Positions 23,641-33,311 of a stretch of DNA of 64,000 nt are shown in pieces. The stretch spans positions 248,001-312,000 of the forward strand of contig NC_063021.1 in the NCBI RefSeq assembly GCF_020509005.1, in the 5' to 3' direction. A program made the translations under genes and the position numbers. How positions within the stretch are numbered: the first letter of the stretch is position 1; each line of letters starts with the position of its first letter. Source of the stretch: Fulvia fulva. Taxonomy: Eukaryota; Ascomycota; Dothideomycetes; Mycosphaerellales; Mycosphaerellaceae. The notes under the pieces were generated by a model. It was not told the DNA's origin and made no database searches. It saw only the letters and a program-made list of their open reading frames with translations.

Positions 23641-25951
23641 TATCTTCGATATCCGACTCGCTAAATAGTACTTATCGGTCGAGATTACTAAGCTAGGTAG
23701 GTAATATATCTCTAGAGATATTACCTACGGGTAATATTCCCGATAAGGAAGCTCTAGCCGCGGTAACTACTAAAGATTAGTAGGAGCTTTAGTATAGGAG
23801 ATTCGTATACCTAGAAAAAGGATCACTCCGGAATATCTATAGGGTAAGTAATAAGAAGGACCCGATTCCTATTCTAGAAGAGTACTACTATAAGGTATAC
23901 TTAATCGCGAATATACGTAAGTTTAAAGGCGTAGTTATAGAGCGAAAGAACGAGAGACTTACGCTTATATCTATCGATATCTACGGACCCTACGAAGGTA
24001 CGACATCTAGACTAGGTTTTAAATACTAGCTAGAGATCGTAGATAACTTCTTAAGAAAGAAGTAGGTAATCCTACTAAAGAAGAGATCTAACGTACCGTG
24101 AGTACTACGGTAATAGCGGCTAACTATAGAGAAAGTATATAAATATAGCCTAGGAGCGGTACGGAGCGATAGTATACCTAAGCTACTAATAATCCTAGAA
24201 GAGTAGGAGAAGGATTCTAGTATCTAGTACGACACGACGGATCCCTATAACTTTCTAGAAAACGGAGTAGTAGAAAGGTCAATCTAAGTATCGGAGAATA
24301 TAATCCGCGTAATACTCGAAGAATTGGGAATACCGGTAGAATTCTAGCCTAAAGTACTAGAGGTATAGGTAGTTATATATAACCTACTAGCGAACGGGCC
24401 GCTACTTAACGGCGTCTAACTATCGCCGGAAGAAGCGTTTACTAGGAAGGTACCGATAGTAGATTACCTAAGAGTATAGGGCTATAGGGTAGTCGTTTAC
24501 GTAGACCCGAAATTAAATCTATAAGGGCTACTAAAGGATAAGTTAATAAATCGGGGTAGAGAAGCTATTTTTATTAGGTACGGTTAATCGACTAAGTAAT
24601 AGTTGTTCTAGGAGCTAGATCTACGAGCTATTAGGTAATATAGCTAGGTAGATTAGTTCGAAAACGAGAAGGGGGGAGATCTAGACGTAGGTCTCTCCTT
24701 TATAAACTAACCTAGTACGGTACCTAAACGAAGGCTAGTCGGTCGACTACCGGCGGTCTCGCGGCTACCGGCGACCTAGCGACTAGTTAATATCCTAATA
24801 GTAACCTTATAATCCTTAGTAAGTATAATACCTAAACCCGACGAACTATATAATAGTAACGTAAGTAAGATAGAATATAAAATACCTACTACTAAAATAA
24901 CCGAGCCTTCTATAATAGAAAGTTACGGTATAGGAATACCCTAACTTTCTACTACTAAAGTAGCCGAGTCCTCTATAAAAGAACTAACTCGGCTAACCTA
25001 CGTTACCTACGTAGAGACCGAACCCGCTACTACTAAGGACAAAGGACTAACTATCTTATAGCCGCTCTATATCTAACTTCCCGGTAGACTAGCTAATATC
25101 GCGGACTATAAGAAGATTAAGGAGATCCCGAAACTACTAGAATCTAGAGGAAGAGGACTAGAGATCCTAACGATAACTACGGCTAGGACCCCGACTATAA
25201 GGCTAAGTATTATAAAGCGATAATAACCCTATCCTACCGACTACTATAGGTAAATAATAGACTTACTAATACCGACGAACGTATATTAATAGCTACGGTA
25301 GAGGAGCTATTCGATAAAGTCTAAGAATACGCCTTTACCGTATTCGGACCCGGTATTACCTAGTAAAAGGAAGTACCTATCCCGAAGATATATAAGGCGG
25401 CGGGAGGGGACCCTAAATAGGGCTACTTATAGAAGGACGCTATCGATACCGAGTTACTCTCGTTATTAAGTAATAATACCTAGGAAACGGCTATCGCTCT
25501 AAGAGAGGCGAATATAGTTACTTCTAAGTAGGTTTTTAATATAAAGAGACTTATTAGCGGGGCGATCGAAAGGTTTAAGGTAAGACTTACGATAAGAGGA
25601 TTCTTATAGAAGTTCGGCGTTAACTCCGAAGAGACATTCGTACCTACGGTACGCTATAACACCCTAAGGGTCTTTATAGTAGTAGTCTACGAGCGAGATC
25701 TCGAGATATACTAGGTCGACGTTAATAACGCGTTTACCTAAAGCTATCTTACCGAGGATAGTTATATAAAGCCTCTACTAGGAGTCGAAACTCTACCGAA
25801 TACGGTCCTTAAAGTACTCCGGAGCCTCGATAGCCTAAAGTAGGTAGCTAGGGATTAGAATAAGCTCTACGTTACCGCGTTAGTTAAGATAGGATTCTAC
25901 TAGTCCGAGGTAGACCTATATCTCCTTACTTAAACCGAGAGAGATATTATA
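23641..25951 (+). pseudogene. Copia D: integrase and partial RT, truncated by the pogo-like element
   Basis: A plus-strand frame with TAG/TAA in place of Gln/Trp gives a Copia pre-integrase and integrase region: LTLISIDIYGPYEGTTSRLG near 23965, the KY, stop, LEIVDNFLRKK stretch near 24030, NGVVERSI near 24260, and VVVYVDPKLNL near 24490. The RT begins near 25580 (RGFL, stop, KFGVNSEETF) and has VDVNNAFT near 25710-25735, then LKVLRSLDSLK and VARDWNKLYV. The collinear region of Copia B reads the same motifs. The RT stops before its YVDD box, where the pogo-like element begins at 25952. No LTRs and no 3' half were found. Confidence 0.8.
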
Positions 25952-26020
25952 ACGTACTTTACTACCGAGCGGGCTATACTACCGAGCGGGCTAATTTTAC
26001 TAAGAACTATACTACTTCTA
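25952..26020 (+). repeat. Left terminal inverted repeat of the pogo-like element
   Basis: Begins ACGTACTTTACTACCGAGCG, with the unit ACTACCGAGCGGGCTA repeated twice in tandem. One mismatch (A versus C) separates it from the reverse complement of 27016-27084. Confidence 0.9.
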
Positions 26021-26050
26021 TAGATATAGCTATATAACTACTATTATAGC

Positions 26051-27000
26051 GTATATTATCTTTAAACGAGGCTAAACTGACCTTAGCTATCTAGGCTACG
26101 AAACGCGACCCGATAATTACGAATCGACTTACTATAAAGGTATATAACGCGTCTCGAACTATACTAGGGTATCGATTGAATAGACGACCTCCTCGGGGTG
26201 ACTATAAGCCTAATTTCAAGAAGCTTATAGAGCTAGAAGAGAGGGTAATACTTAAGTATATACTCGAGCTAGATCTTAGAGGTTTCCCGCTATTAAAGGC
26301 TAGTATACGAGTAATAGCCGATTTATTACTATAAGAGAAGGGTCTTAAGCCCGCTAGTCTTAATTAGATAGACAGGTTTATTAGGCGGTATCGTAAGCTA
26401 ACGGTTCGTATAACACGTAGATACGATCGTTAGCGAGCCCTAATAGAAGATCTAGACGTTATTAAGAAGTAGTTCTTACTCGTAGGTAATATAAAGGAGA
26501 AGTATAGTATCCTTAACTAGCACACCTATAACTTCGACAAGACAGGATTTATAATAGGTATTATTACGTCTTAGAGCGTCGTTACGGGTTTAGAAAGGCG
26601 TAGTAGAAAGAGGAAGGTCGTTTAATAGGGTAATAGAGAGGGAGTAGAGAGATAGCGTATTATATAGCTCTTATATAAAGCGAGATTAGTAAGCTACGTA
26701 AGTCTAACGAGGCCCTTATATAGCGGAAAGTACGAAAGCGTAAGTATATTCAGTCTAGAGGGTCTCTAACCTTCGATAAGGCGTCGTAATTAATACCTCT
26801 AGAGGAAACTAGGAGGTAGGAAGTGAGTAGAGAGTCGCTAGATAGTGTTCGGCTAGTACTAAGGCTACGACACTATAAGCAATATAGCGAGGCGGGGTAT
26901 AACGTACGTACCTACTAAGTAGACTCGCTAGATAGTAAAGAATCTAAAGAGGAATTGTCCTCCTAGTAACGATTCTATAGGATGTCGTCGTATTAAGATA
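26051..27000 (+). pseudogene. Fot1/pogo-like transposase, central catalytic part deleted
   Basis: The plus-strand frame starts LSLNEAKLTLAI near 26060 and continues TKRDPIITNRLTIKVYNASR, then LRGFPLLKASIRVIADLLL and IDRFIRRYRKL. This is a psq-type helix-turn-helix followed by a CENP-B-type HTH. Near 26525-26555 it reaches YNFDKTGFIIGII, the start of the DDE domain around the first catalytic Asp in this family. After VVTGLERR the frame becomes a low-complexity RKRK stretch, and a short C-terminal remnant follows near 26690-26960. Most of the DDE domain is missing, so the copy could move only with help from another. Stops at Gln/Trp positions indicate RIP. Confidence 0.8.
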
Positions 27001-27015
27001 CCGTCGTAATTAAAG

Positions 27016-27084
27016 TAGAAGTAGTATAGTTCTTAGTAAAAGTAGCCCGCTCGGTAGTATAGCCCGCTCGGTAGTAAAGTACGT
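27016..27084 (-). repeat. Right terminal inverted repeat of the pogo-like element
   Basis: Reverse complement of 25952-26020 with one mismatch; followed by TA. Confidence 0.9.
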
Positions 27085-27699
27085 TATATCTATTATTATA
27101 TATAAAGGGAAACCCGAATAGGTAAAAACCCTTCCCGCCCCCGACTTCTCCTTATCTAGATTAGTTTTCCCTCTAAACGTACGTAGTCTATATTACTACC
27201 CTATTAGCCCCCGCTCCTAGCCGGTCTCGTTACGCTACGCCGTATCCTCTCTTCCTATACTACTCCTACTAGGCGGTACTATTCTAGCTAGCCCTTCTCT
27301 AGTATCTAGTTCGTAATACGCCGTACGTCCTTAACGTTATTAAGAAGTACCCTAATCGTCTAGTTCCTCGCCTTTACTATCTACTCCCCCCTTCCTAGCG
27401 ACTACCTTAGATAGACGAGGAGTACGTACCGTATATTCTAGGAGTAATAGCCGTAGAGGTAGCTAGTATTTATATATTCTAGAACCTTCCTCTATAATAG
27501 GTACCCCTAGAGCCCGATATATTCGCTTCGTAGTTAGGTTACTATACTACTCTATACCCTCGTAAGGCGGTAGTAGATAAGCTTTAGGGGGTACTTAACC
27601 GCGAATTTCGTAGCTAACTATTCCTTAGGTTGTCCCGCTAGCTAAGGGCGACTACTATACCCTATAGCCTAGTTATTCTTCCTCTCTTTCTATAGTTAC

Positions 27700-27934
27700 T
27701 ATTAAATAGGTACGGGTAAATAGTAGCGGAGTAGAGTAAGAGATTAATCTTCAACTGACTAATAGTACGAGTATGTAGTAATATATTAGGAACTAATATA
27801 TTGATTGTGTTAGATGTCTATCTAAGCTAAAGGGGAGAGAAGGTATCTCCCTATAAGCTAAGTTATCGTAGATGCCTTAGGCTACTAGATCACTTCCTAA
27901 TTGTTGACTCCCTTTAAGATGCTATATCTTAACA
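27700..27934 (-). repeat. Copia A copy 1 3' LTR (235 bp)
   Basis: Starts TATTAAATAGG (RIPped TGTTAA) and ends CATCTTAACA-like (ATATCTTAACA). Partner of 33072-33306; the differences seen are transitions. Confidence 0.92.
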
Positions 27935-27949
27935 CTCCTACTTATCTCG

Positions 27950-30900
27950 TATAGGAGGTTACAGTCTGCTCACTTCCTGTTAATAGTACTTGGACCTTTT
28001 TATAACAGGTTCAGCTGGCTTATAAACCTCTAGAAGTGTAGACTAGTCTTTAGTTTTGTAAACCCGTCTATAGCTATCTTAGAGGTTAGGGTGTACTTAA
28101 TAGCAATAAGCCTCCTCTACTAAAGTTTCCTAATAGCGTTATAGGCAATGTCAATGTGCTTCGACTTGTCATAAATATGTACATCTTTTACTAGGGTGAG
28201 GGCAGCTTGATTGTCACCTCTTAATTAGACTGGTCTCAAATTTGATACAGTCTCCTAGTTTCTAGTGATTCTTGGTTAATAGGAACAGTCTCCTACTAAC
28301 TCTAGACAATCCATTTCCCTTAGTAGTGAAGCTAGGAATTGGGACTGCTTCGTACATACATTTATAGCTATATATTTAGCCTCTATTATAGATGTTGCTA
28401 CAGACTTTTGCTTCTTGCTTATCTAAGAAACTGGTGCCCTATAGAGGAAGAAGACCTACCTAAGGATTGAGACTCTGTCTACTTTGTCCATTACATAATC
28501 AGAATCATAGTATCTAATAAGGTGTCCTTTTCTAGACTTTGAGAACTAAAGTCCTAGATCAGGGTATAATCTTAGGTACCTAGTGATCTTCTTCAAAGCC
28601 TTTATGTAGTAGGTGGATAGGTCACTTATAAATGAGCTCATCCTTCCTAGGGCAAAAGCAATGTCTAGCCTTATAATTGTTGCTAGCCACATCCAAGTAC
28701 TATTAATACTCTGGTACTCTGCCTTGTCACACCTCTTATCTATGTGGCTTAAAGGTTTGAGGGCCTCAGAGCTGTCTATAGGTAAGTGTGTAGGTGCTGC
28801 CTTCTTATAGTTCATTCCTATCTTAGCTAGGCTGTCCCTAATAAAGTGTCCTTAGTCAAGTTTTAGGATTCCTCTCTTCCTGTCCCTTATAACTCTCATG
28901 CTAAGGATCTTTTTAGGTTCACCTAGATCTTTAATCTTGAAGATCTTGCTAAGTTCTCTTTTGAACTAGAGAACATCTGTTAACTTTAGTATAGCAATTA
29001 GAATGTTATCCACATATATAAGGATTATGATCTCCCTCTTCTTATAGATAAGTAGGCATGGATCCACTTCTGACTATGTGAATTCAATCTCTCTAAGCTT
29101 TGACACATAGAGTTGATTCCAATCTCTAGCTACTTGCTTAAGTCTATACAAGCTTTTGAGGATTTTGAACACTATGTTTAGTAGAAGCTCAACTCCTAGT
29201 AGTGGTAACATAAAGATGTCTTTATAGAGGGTGCTTTCTATGAATGTATTGTTCATATCCACTTAGTAAAGATGAAGATCCTTCTTATATATAATAGCCA
29301 TAAACACCCTAAGGGTGTCCTATCTTACTATAGGTGCAAATGTCTCTATAAAGTCAACACCAAACTTCTATAAGAAGCCCCTTATAACTAGTCTAGCCTT
29401 GAACTTTTCAATAGCTCTACTAATGCTTCTCTTAATATCAAAGACCTATCTTGATATAACTAGATTTGCTCCTTTTAGTAGAACAGAATTTTCCTAGGTG
29501 TTGTTACTCTATAGAGCATCTAGTTCCTTTTGGATTGCTTCCTTCTAAAGATGTCCCCATTTCTTGTTATTTATAGCATCCTTATAGGATTTTGGAATTA
29601 GGACCTCTTGCTTATATATAATAGCTTCTATAGTTACTACAAAGGCTATTTCCTTAGCTTCTTCTAGGAATTTGCTATCCTATAGTATTGAACTGTCCAC
29701 TAATTGTATAGCTGCAAAGAAAGCTTAGTAAAAAGCAGCAAGGTTCTCTAAGAGGTCTATTACTTCTCCTACTTCAGTGGTTAGTTCGGGCTTAGGGACT
29801 ATAGATTTTAGGGCTTTCTGTTTTATGTCATAGCCCTTAACATTATAGTCAGCCTTTCTCTTTCTAAGGGATGATTTAGGGACCGTCACTTATGACCTAG
29901 TAACGTCTATTTCCTAGAGATCTAGGGAGCTTCTCTTAATTAGCTAATTGATTTTCTGAAATTCCTAGAGGCTAGGGAAGTTGTACAAACAGCTTTCTCG
30001 GCTAAGCGACTTTAGGGCTCTTAATTGGCTAATGTATTTCGGGGGGGCTCTAATAGACGCCTAAATAGTAGGTAGATTGTCCTAAGGATACGTTCTTCCT
30101 CGGCCTTCCTAAGGGCTTCCTAGCTAGTACACTACTTAGTAGATTTAATGTTAGAACATTAAGACCTATATCACCTCTAGGCTAGTCCTTAAAGAAGTCT
30201 ATATGTGTGTGTTGTTTAACAGCTCTTATGTCTAGTTCCTAAAAGAGCTAGGCTTTAGCTATGTTTTTAATATACCTAATAAACACTACTTCTTTACCCC
30301 TATTTATTAGCTTGTCACTTCTTACCTATTAAGGTTAGGATCTTGTGTCTATATAGACAACAGCTTTACATCCCTAAACTTTCAAATAGTTAATAGTCGG
30401 TTTGATACTATCAAAAGCCTTATCTAGTGAAACCTTGAACCTATCGTAATCTAGGCTATTTAGTAGTTTGTTCCTTATATAAGTTTGGGCCTCTAGTGCT
30501 TTAGGCCAAAATTCAACCGGCATTTTAGCCTCTTTAAGCATTGCCCTTATAGAGTCCTCTAAGGTTTGTATTGACCTCTCAACTAGTCCATTCTGTAGAG
30601 AGTTGTATGCCTTAGTCGGCTCGAGCCCAATCCCTAAATCCTTCTCCTACTACTTCACTAATACAATAAGTTCTTTTATATTATCAAGTCTTACTACTTT
30701 TAGCTACGCTAATAATTTCCTCTCTGCTTTGATCTTCTAGTTCTAGAGAGCAACTGGAGCATCTTCTCTTTTCCTAAGAGGAAAGGTCCACTTCTTCCTA
30801 GAGAAGTTATCAATAATCTTAAGCTAGTATTTGAATCCTAGTCTTAAGATTAGTAGTAGGCTATATATATTAATAGATACAAGGGCAAGTCTTTCAGGTC

Positions 30901-31830
30901 TTCTCTCTATAACTTTGCCTTTATACTTCTTTATCTTTGCTATTGAGCATACTCTATACTAGTGAAAGCCATCCTTAGGGATAGGAATAGGTTCTTTTAA
31001 GTCTATTACCTTATAAAGATTCTAGAGCAAATTCTTCCTAAAGTGTACAAATCTTCTATACTAAAGCTCCCACTGCTTTAGGTCGGTCTCTAATTGAGTA
31101 GTCACAAAGGCATTCTCTATTAGTAGTGTATATAATAAGTAATGTGCCCGTTCTTATAGGAGAGAAGAAATCTTATTAATAAATAGAACCCCCCTAAGGA
31201 GCTTTGTCTAGACAACAGTCTTACTAGAGGGGGAAACAAGAGAAAATAATAGAGGTTGTACACTAAACTGCTTGCTAAACTAGTTCTATAAAACCAGGTT
31301 CACTCCTAGCTTAGGTACAAGGGGGATATCTTCTAAAACAACTTTTCTGCCAGCTCTCCTACTCATCTCTACATTCCTAATATAAGTGGCCAATAAAAAC
31401 CCACCTCCTACTTTGATCCATTTCTTCCTTATTAAGGGAGTTATAGATCTAAAGAGGTAGCTTTAGTCAGTTATATAGGATGAAGCATAGGAGTCAAGTA
31501 ACTACTCTAACGAGGGGAACTTGCCTTAGACTTCTACAGTTAAGTAAGCCACTTCATTATACTCATTATCATTAGACATTGTCTCTAGGGATGAGCTGTA
31601 TAAGTCACGTGACTCTTAGGCGGAAAAACCTTTTCTAGTCTTCTTTGCTTTAGAGGTATAAGACTAGGCCTAGTTCTTCTAGAGTGATAGCATGTTAGAG
31701 CTGAGTTTCTTCACCATTTTCTTAAGTTCTTCTATAGAGGACTTCTCTCTTAGTGTCCTCCTTGAAGTGGGTAGTAGAGTTCTCTTCTTCTTAACATGTG
31801 TTATATTCTAGGAAGATAGTAGTTAGGAAT
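27950..31830 (-). pseudogene. Copia A copy 1 pol: protease, integrase, RT, RNase H
   Basis: Order on the minus strand: protease near 31440-31540 (a LLDS-type active-site segment), integrase about 30250-31100, RT about 28550-29500, RNase H about 27950-28450. RT evidence: MDMNNTFIESTLYKDIFML at 29206-29262, then GVELLLN, FKILKSLYRLKQVARDWN and later IIRLDIAFALGRMSSFI near 28640-28690. The region around 29550-29960 is intact sequence that in copy 2 carries the Copia B and Gypsy B insertions. TAG/TAA stops are scattered; open stretches reach about 90 codons. Confidence 0.82.
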
Positions 31831-32950
31831 GAGATCTAAGGACCTTTCTTGCCTTAGGCAAACTAGGGTAGTCCTTGATCAGATGATCCTTCTTATAGAG
31901 AAGGCAGGAGAGTGGTCTTACTAGACCTAAGGGCTTGACCTAGGTAGCTACTATACTATACTTAGCCTTAGAGGGATCTAACCTAGCTTCTTGAGCTTCA
32001 AGGGTCTTTAAGGTCCTTTTATAATCCATCTTTAGCTAAGCTATAATAGTATCCCTGGCTATATAGTAGTCAGGTGGCAGTGAGCTTAAGAGCTAGGTCA
32101 TCCTCACATTAGCTTTCCTATAATGCTGACCCTCTAGGTCAATATTAGCAATCCTTTTTCTAAGAGAAACTAGGTGTGTCTATACAGATCTAATAGTGAA
32201 CTCTTTACTCATCTTAAAGGTCACAAATTGCTTTATAAGCTTATATATATAGGTTAGTAGCACCTAGCTATACTTATTCTAGAGATATACCCACTTCTTA
32301 GCAGCTCTTCTAGATTTATATAAGCCCTTAAGCTCAAATTCATCTTCTTCTATAATCCTACTAAGGATACTAAAGTTGTATACTACATTATGTCTTGTCT
32401 ATATTAACGTATTAAGGATCTCTTTAGTTATAGCCTCTTCTTAGAGTTTTGGAGTCTTGCCCTTAATGTTATTAAAAGACACTTCTATAAGGTCATTAAT
32501 TGCAAAGAATACTAATTAGCTCTCTATCTTATATCTCTAAAGGTTGAACTATCTCTTCTAACTATCCCTCCTAAGAATTAGGATTTTGCCTCCCTTCTCC
32601 TCTATCTTCTTTTAGTATAAATCTATAATAGATTAGATATAATAAAACAAGGTGTGTATATTCTAAAGTAGTGGCTTAGATCCTGCTAAGGCTTCTAGTA
32701 TAGAATAGGAAAGTTCGTAGGTGTAGATACTAAGGCCTACTTAGTAAAGTAAAGGAGCGGTATAAGGTCTCGGGGCTAGGACACAGGTCTGTCTCTCCTA
32801 GTAGAGCTTCAAATGACTTACTTGAAGTCCTTCTTGATAGTATCTCGATGCAGTTCTGCCTATAGAGTATCTTCAAGGTATTGGCTTTGAGTAAGCCGTA
32901 TAGAGTCCTTGTCTAGGTTACCTATTACTTAGTATCGAACTAAGCGCCTT
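31830..32950 (-). pseudogene. Copia A copy 1 gag with a CCHC-like motif
   Basis: The minus-strand frame from the leader to about 31830 corresponds to the gag of Copia A copy 2. Around 31880-31925 it reads CLLYKKDHLIKDY, a zinc-knuckle-like motif. The second and last ligand positions hold Tyr here, while copy 2 has Cys at the last, so the two copies together show the ancestral motif. Gag and pol appear to be in one frame, as usual in Copia elements. Several TAG stops replace Gln. Ends approximate. Confidence 0.7.
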
Positions 32951-33014
32951 AATAGGATAGACGGGGTAGACTTCTGATTCCTAGATGTTTTCTGCTACGA
33001 TAGTAAGGGATATA

Positions 33015-33040
33015 AGTAACCTATACTAATATAGGTTACT
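33015..33040. repeat. Perfect palindrome in the Copia A leader
   Basis: AGTAACCTATA, a 4-base spacer, then TATAGGTTACT. It lies 15 bp from the primer-binding site and is kept in copy 2 (51835-51860). It could form an RNA hairpin with 11-bp arms. Confidence 0.75.
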
Positions 33041-33054
33041 CTTATTCCTATATA

Positions 33055-33071
33055 AACCCGGGCTTATAACC
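33055..33071 (-). promoter_or_regulatory. Primer-binding site of Copia A copy 1, half-tRNA type
   Basis: Directly beside the 5' LTR the minus strand reads GGTTATAAGCCCGGGTT. The unmutated version in Copia B has GAG for AAG and is complementary to the anticodon stem-loop of initiator tRNA-Met (the CAU anticodon falls within it), not to a tRNA 3' end. Drosophila copia uses the same kind of internal tRNA-Met site. Confidence 0.8.
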
Positions 33072-33306
33072 TGTTAAACAGGTACGGGTAGATAGTAGCG
33101 GAGTAGAGTAAGAGATCAATCTTTAACTAACTAATAGCACGAGTATATAGCAATATATTAGGAACCAATATATTAATTATGTTAGATGTCTATCTAAGCT
33201 AAAGGGGAGAGAAGGTATCTCCCTATAAGCTAAGTTATCGTAGATGCCTTAGGCTACTAGATCACTTCCTAATTGTCGACTCCCTTTAAGATGCTACATC
33301 TTAACA
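33072..33306 (-). repeat. Copia A copy 1 5' LTR (235 bp)
   Basis: Starts TGTTAAACAGG and ends ACATCTTAACA in plus-strand reading; followed by TSD copy GTTAC at 33307-33311. Confidence 0.92.
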
Positions 33307-33311
33307 GTTAC

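Larger units (their letters stand above)
25952..27084 (+). mobile_element. Internally deleted pogo/Fot1-like DNA transposon with about 69-bp inverted repeats
   Basis: The first 69 bases (25952-26020) and the reverse complement of the last 69 (27016-27084) agree except at one position. Each terminal repeat contains two copies of ACTACCGAGCGGGCTA. TA dinucleotides flank both ends (25950-25951, 27085-27086), the usual Tc1/mariner and pogo target duplication. The interior codes for the start of a pogo-family transposase and a separate C-terminal remnant. At 1133 bp it is shorter than typical Fot1-type elements of about 1.9 kb. The left flank is Copia D and the right flank is LINE B, so the two flanks were not one continuous element. 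Confidence 0.88.
27700..33306 (-). mobile_element. Copia A copy 1: complete Copia element with 235-bp LTRs
   Basis: Direct repeats of 235 bp at 27700-27934 and 33072-33306 bound 5.14 kb. The termini are TGTTAA...TTAACA (TATTAA in the left copy). The flanking 5-bp target duplication GTTAC is perfect (27695-27699 and 33307-33311). Coding is on the minus strand in Copia order: gag, protease, integrase, RT, RNase H. A half-tRNA primer site adjoins the 5' LTR. RIP is moderate, with stretches that still hold CA/TG. It provides the uninterrupted sites for three insertions into Copia A copy 2. Confidence 0.93.
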
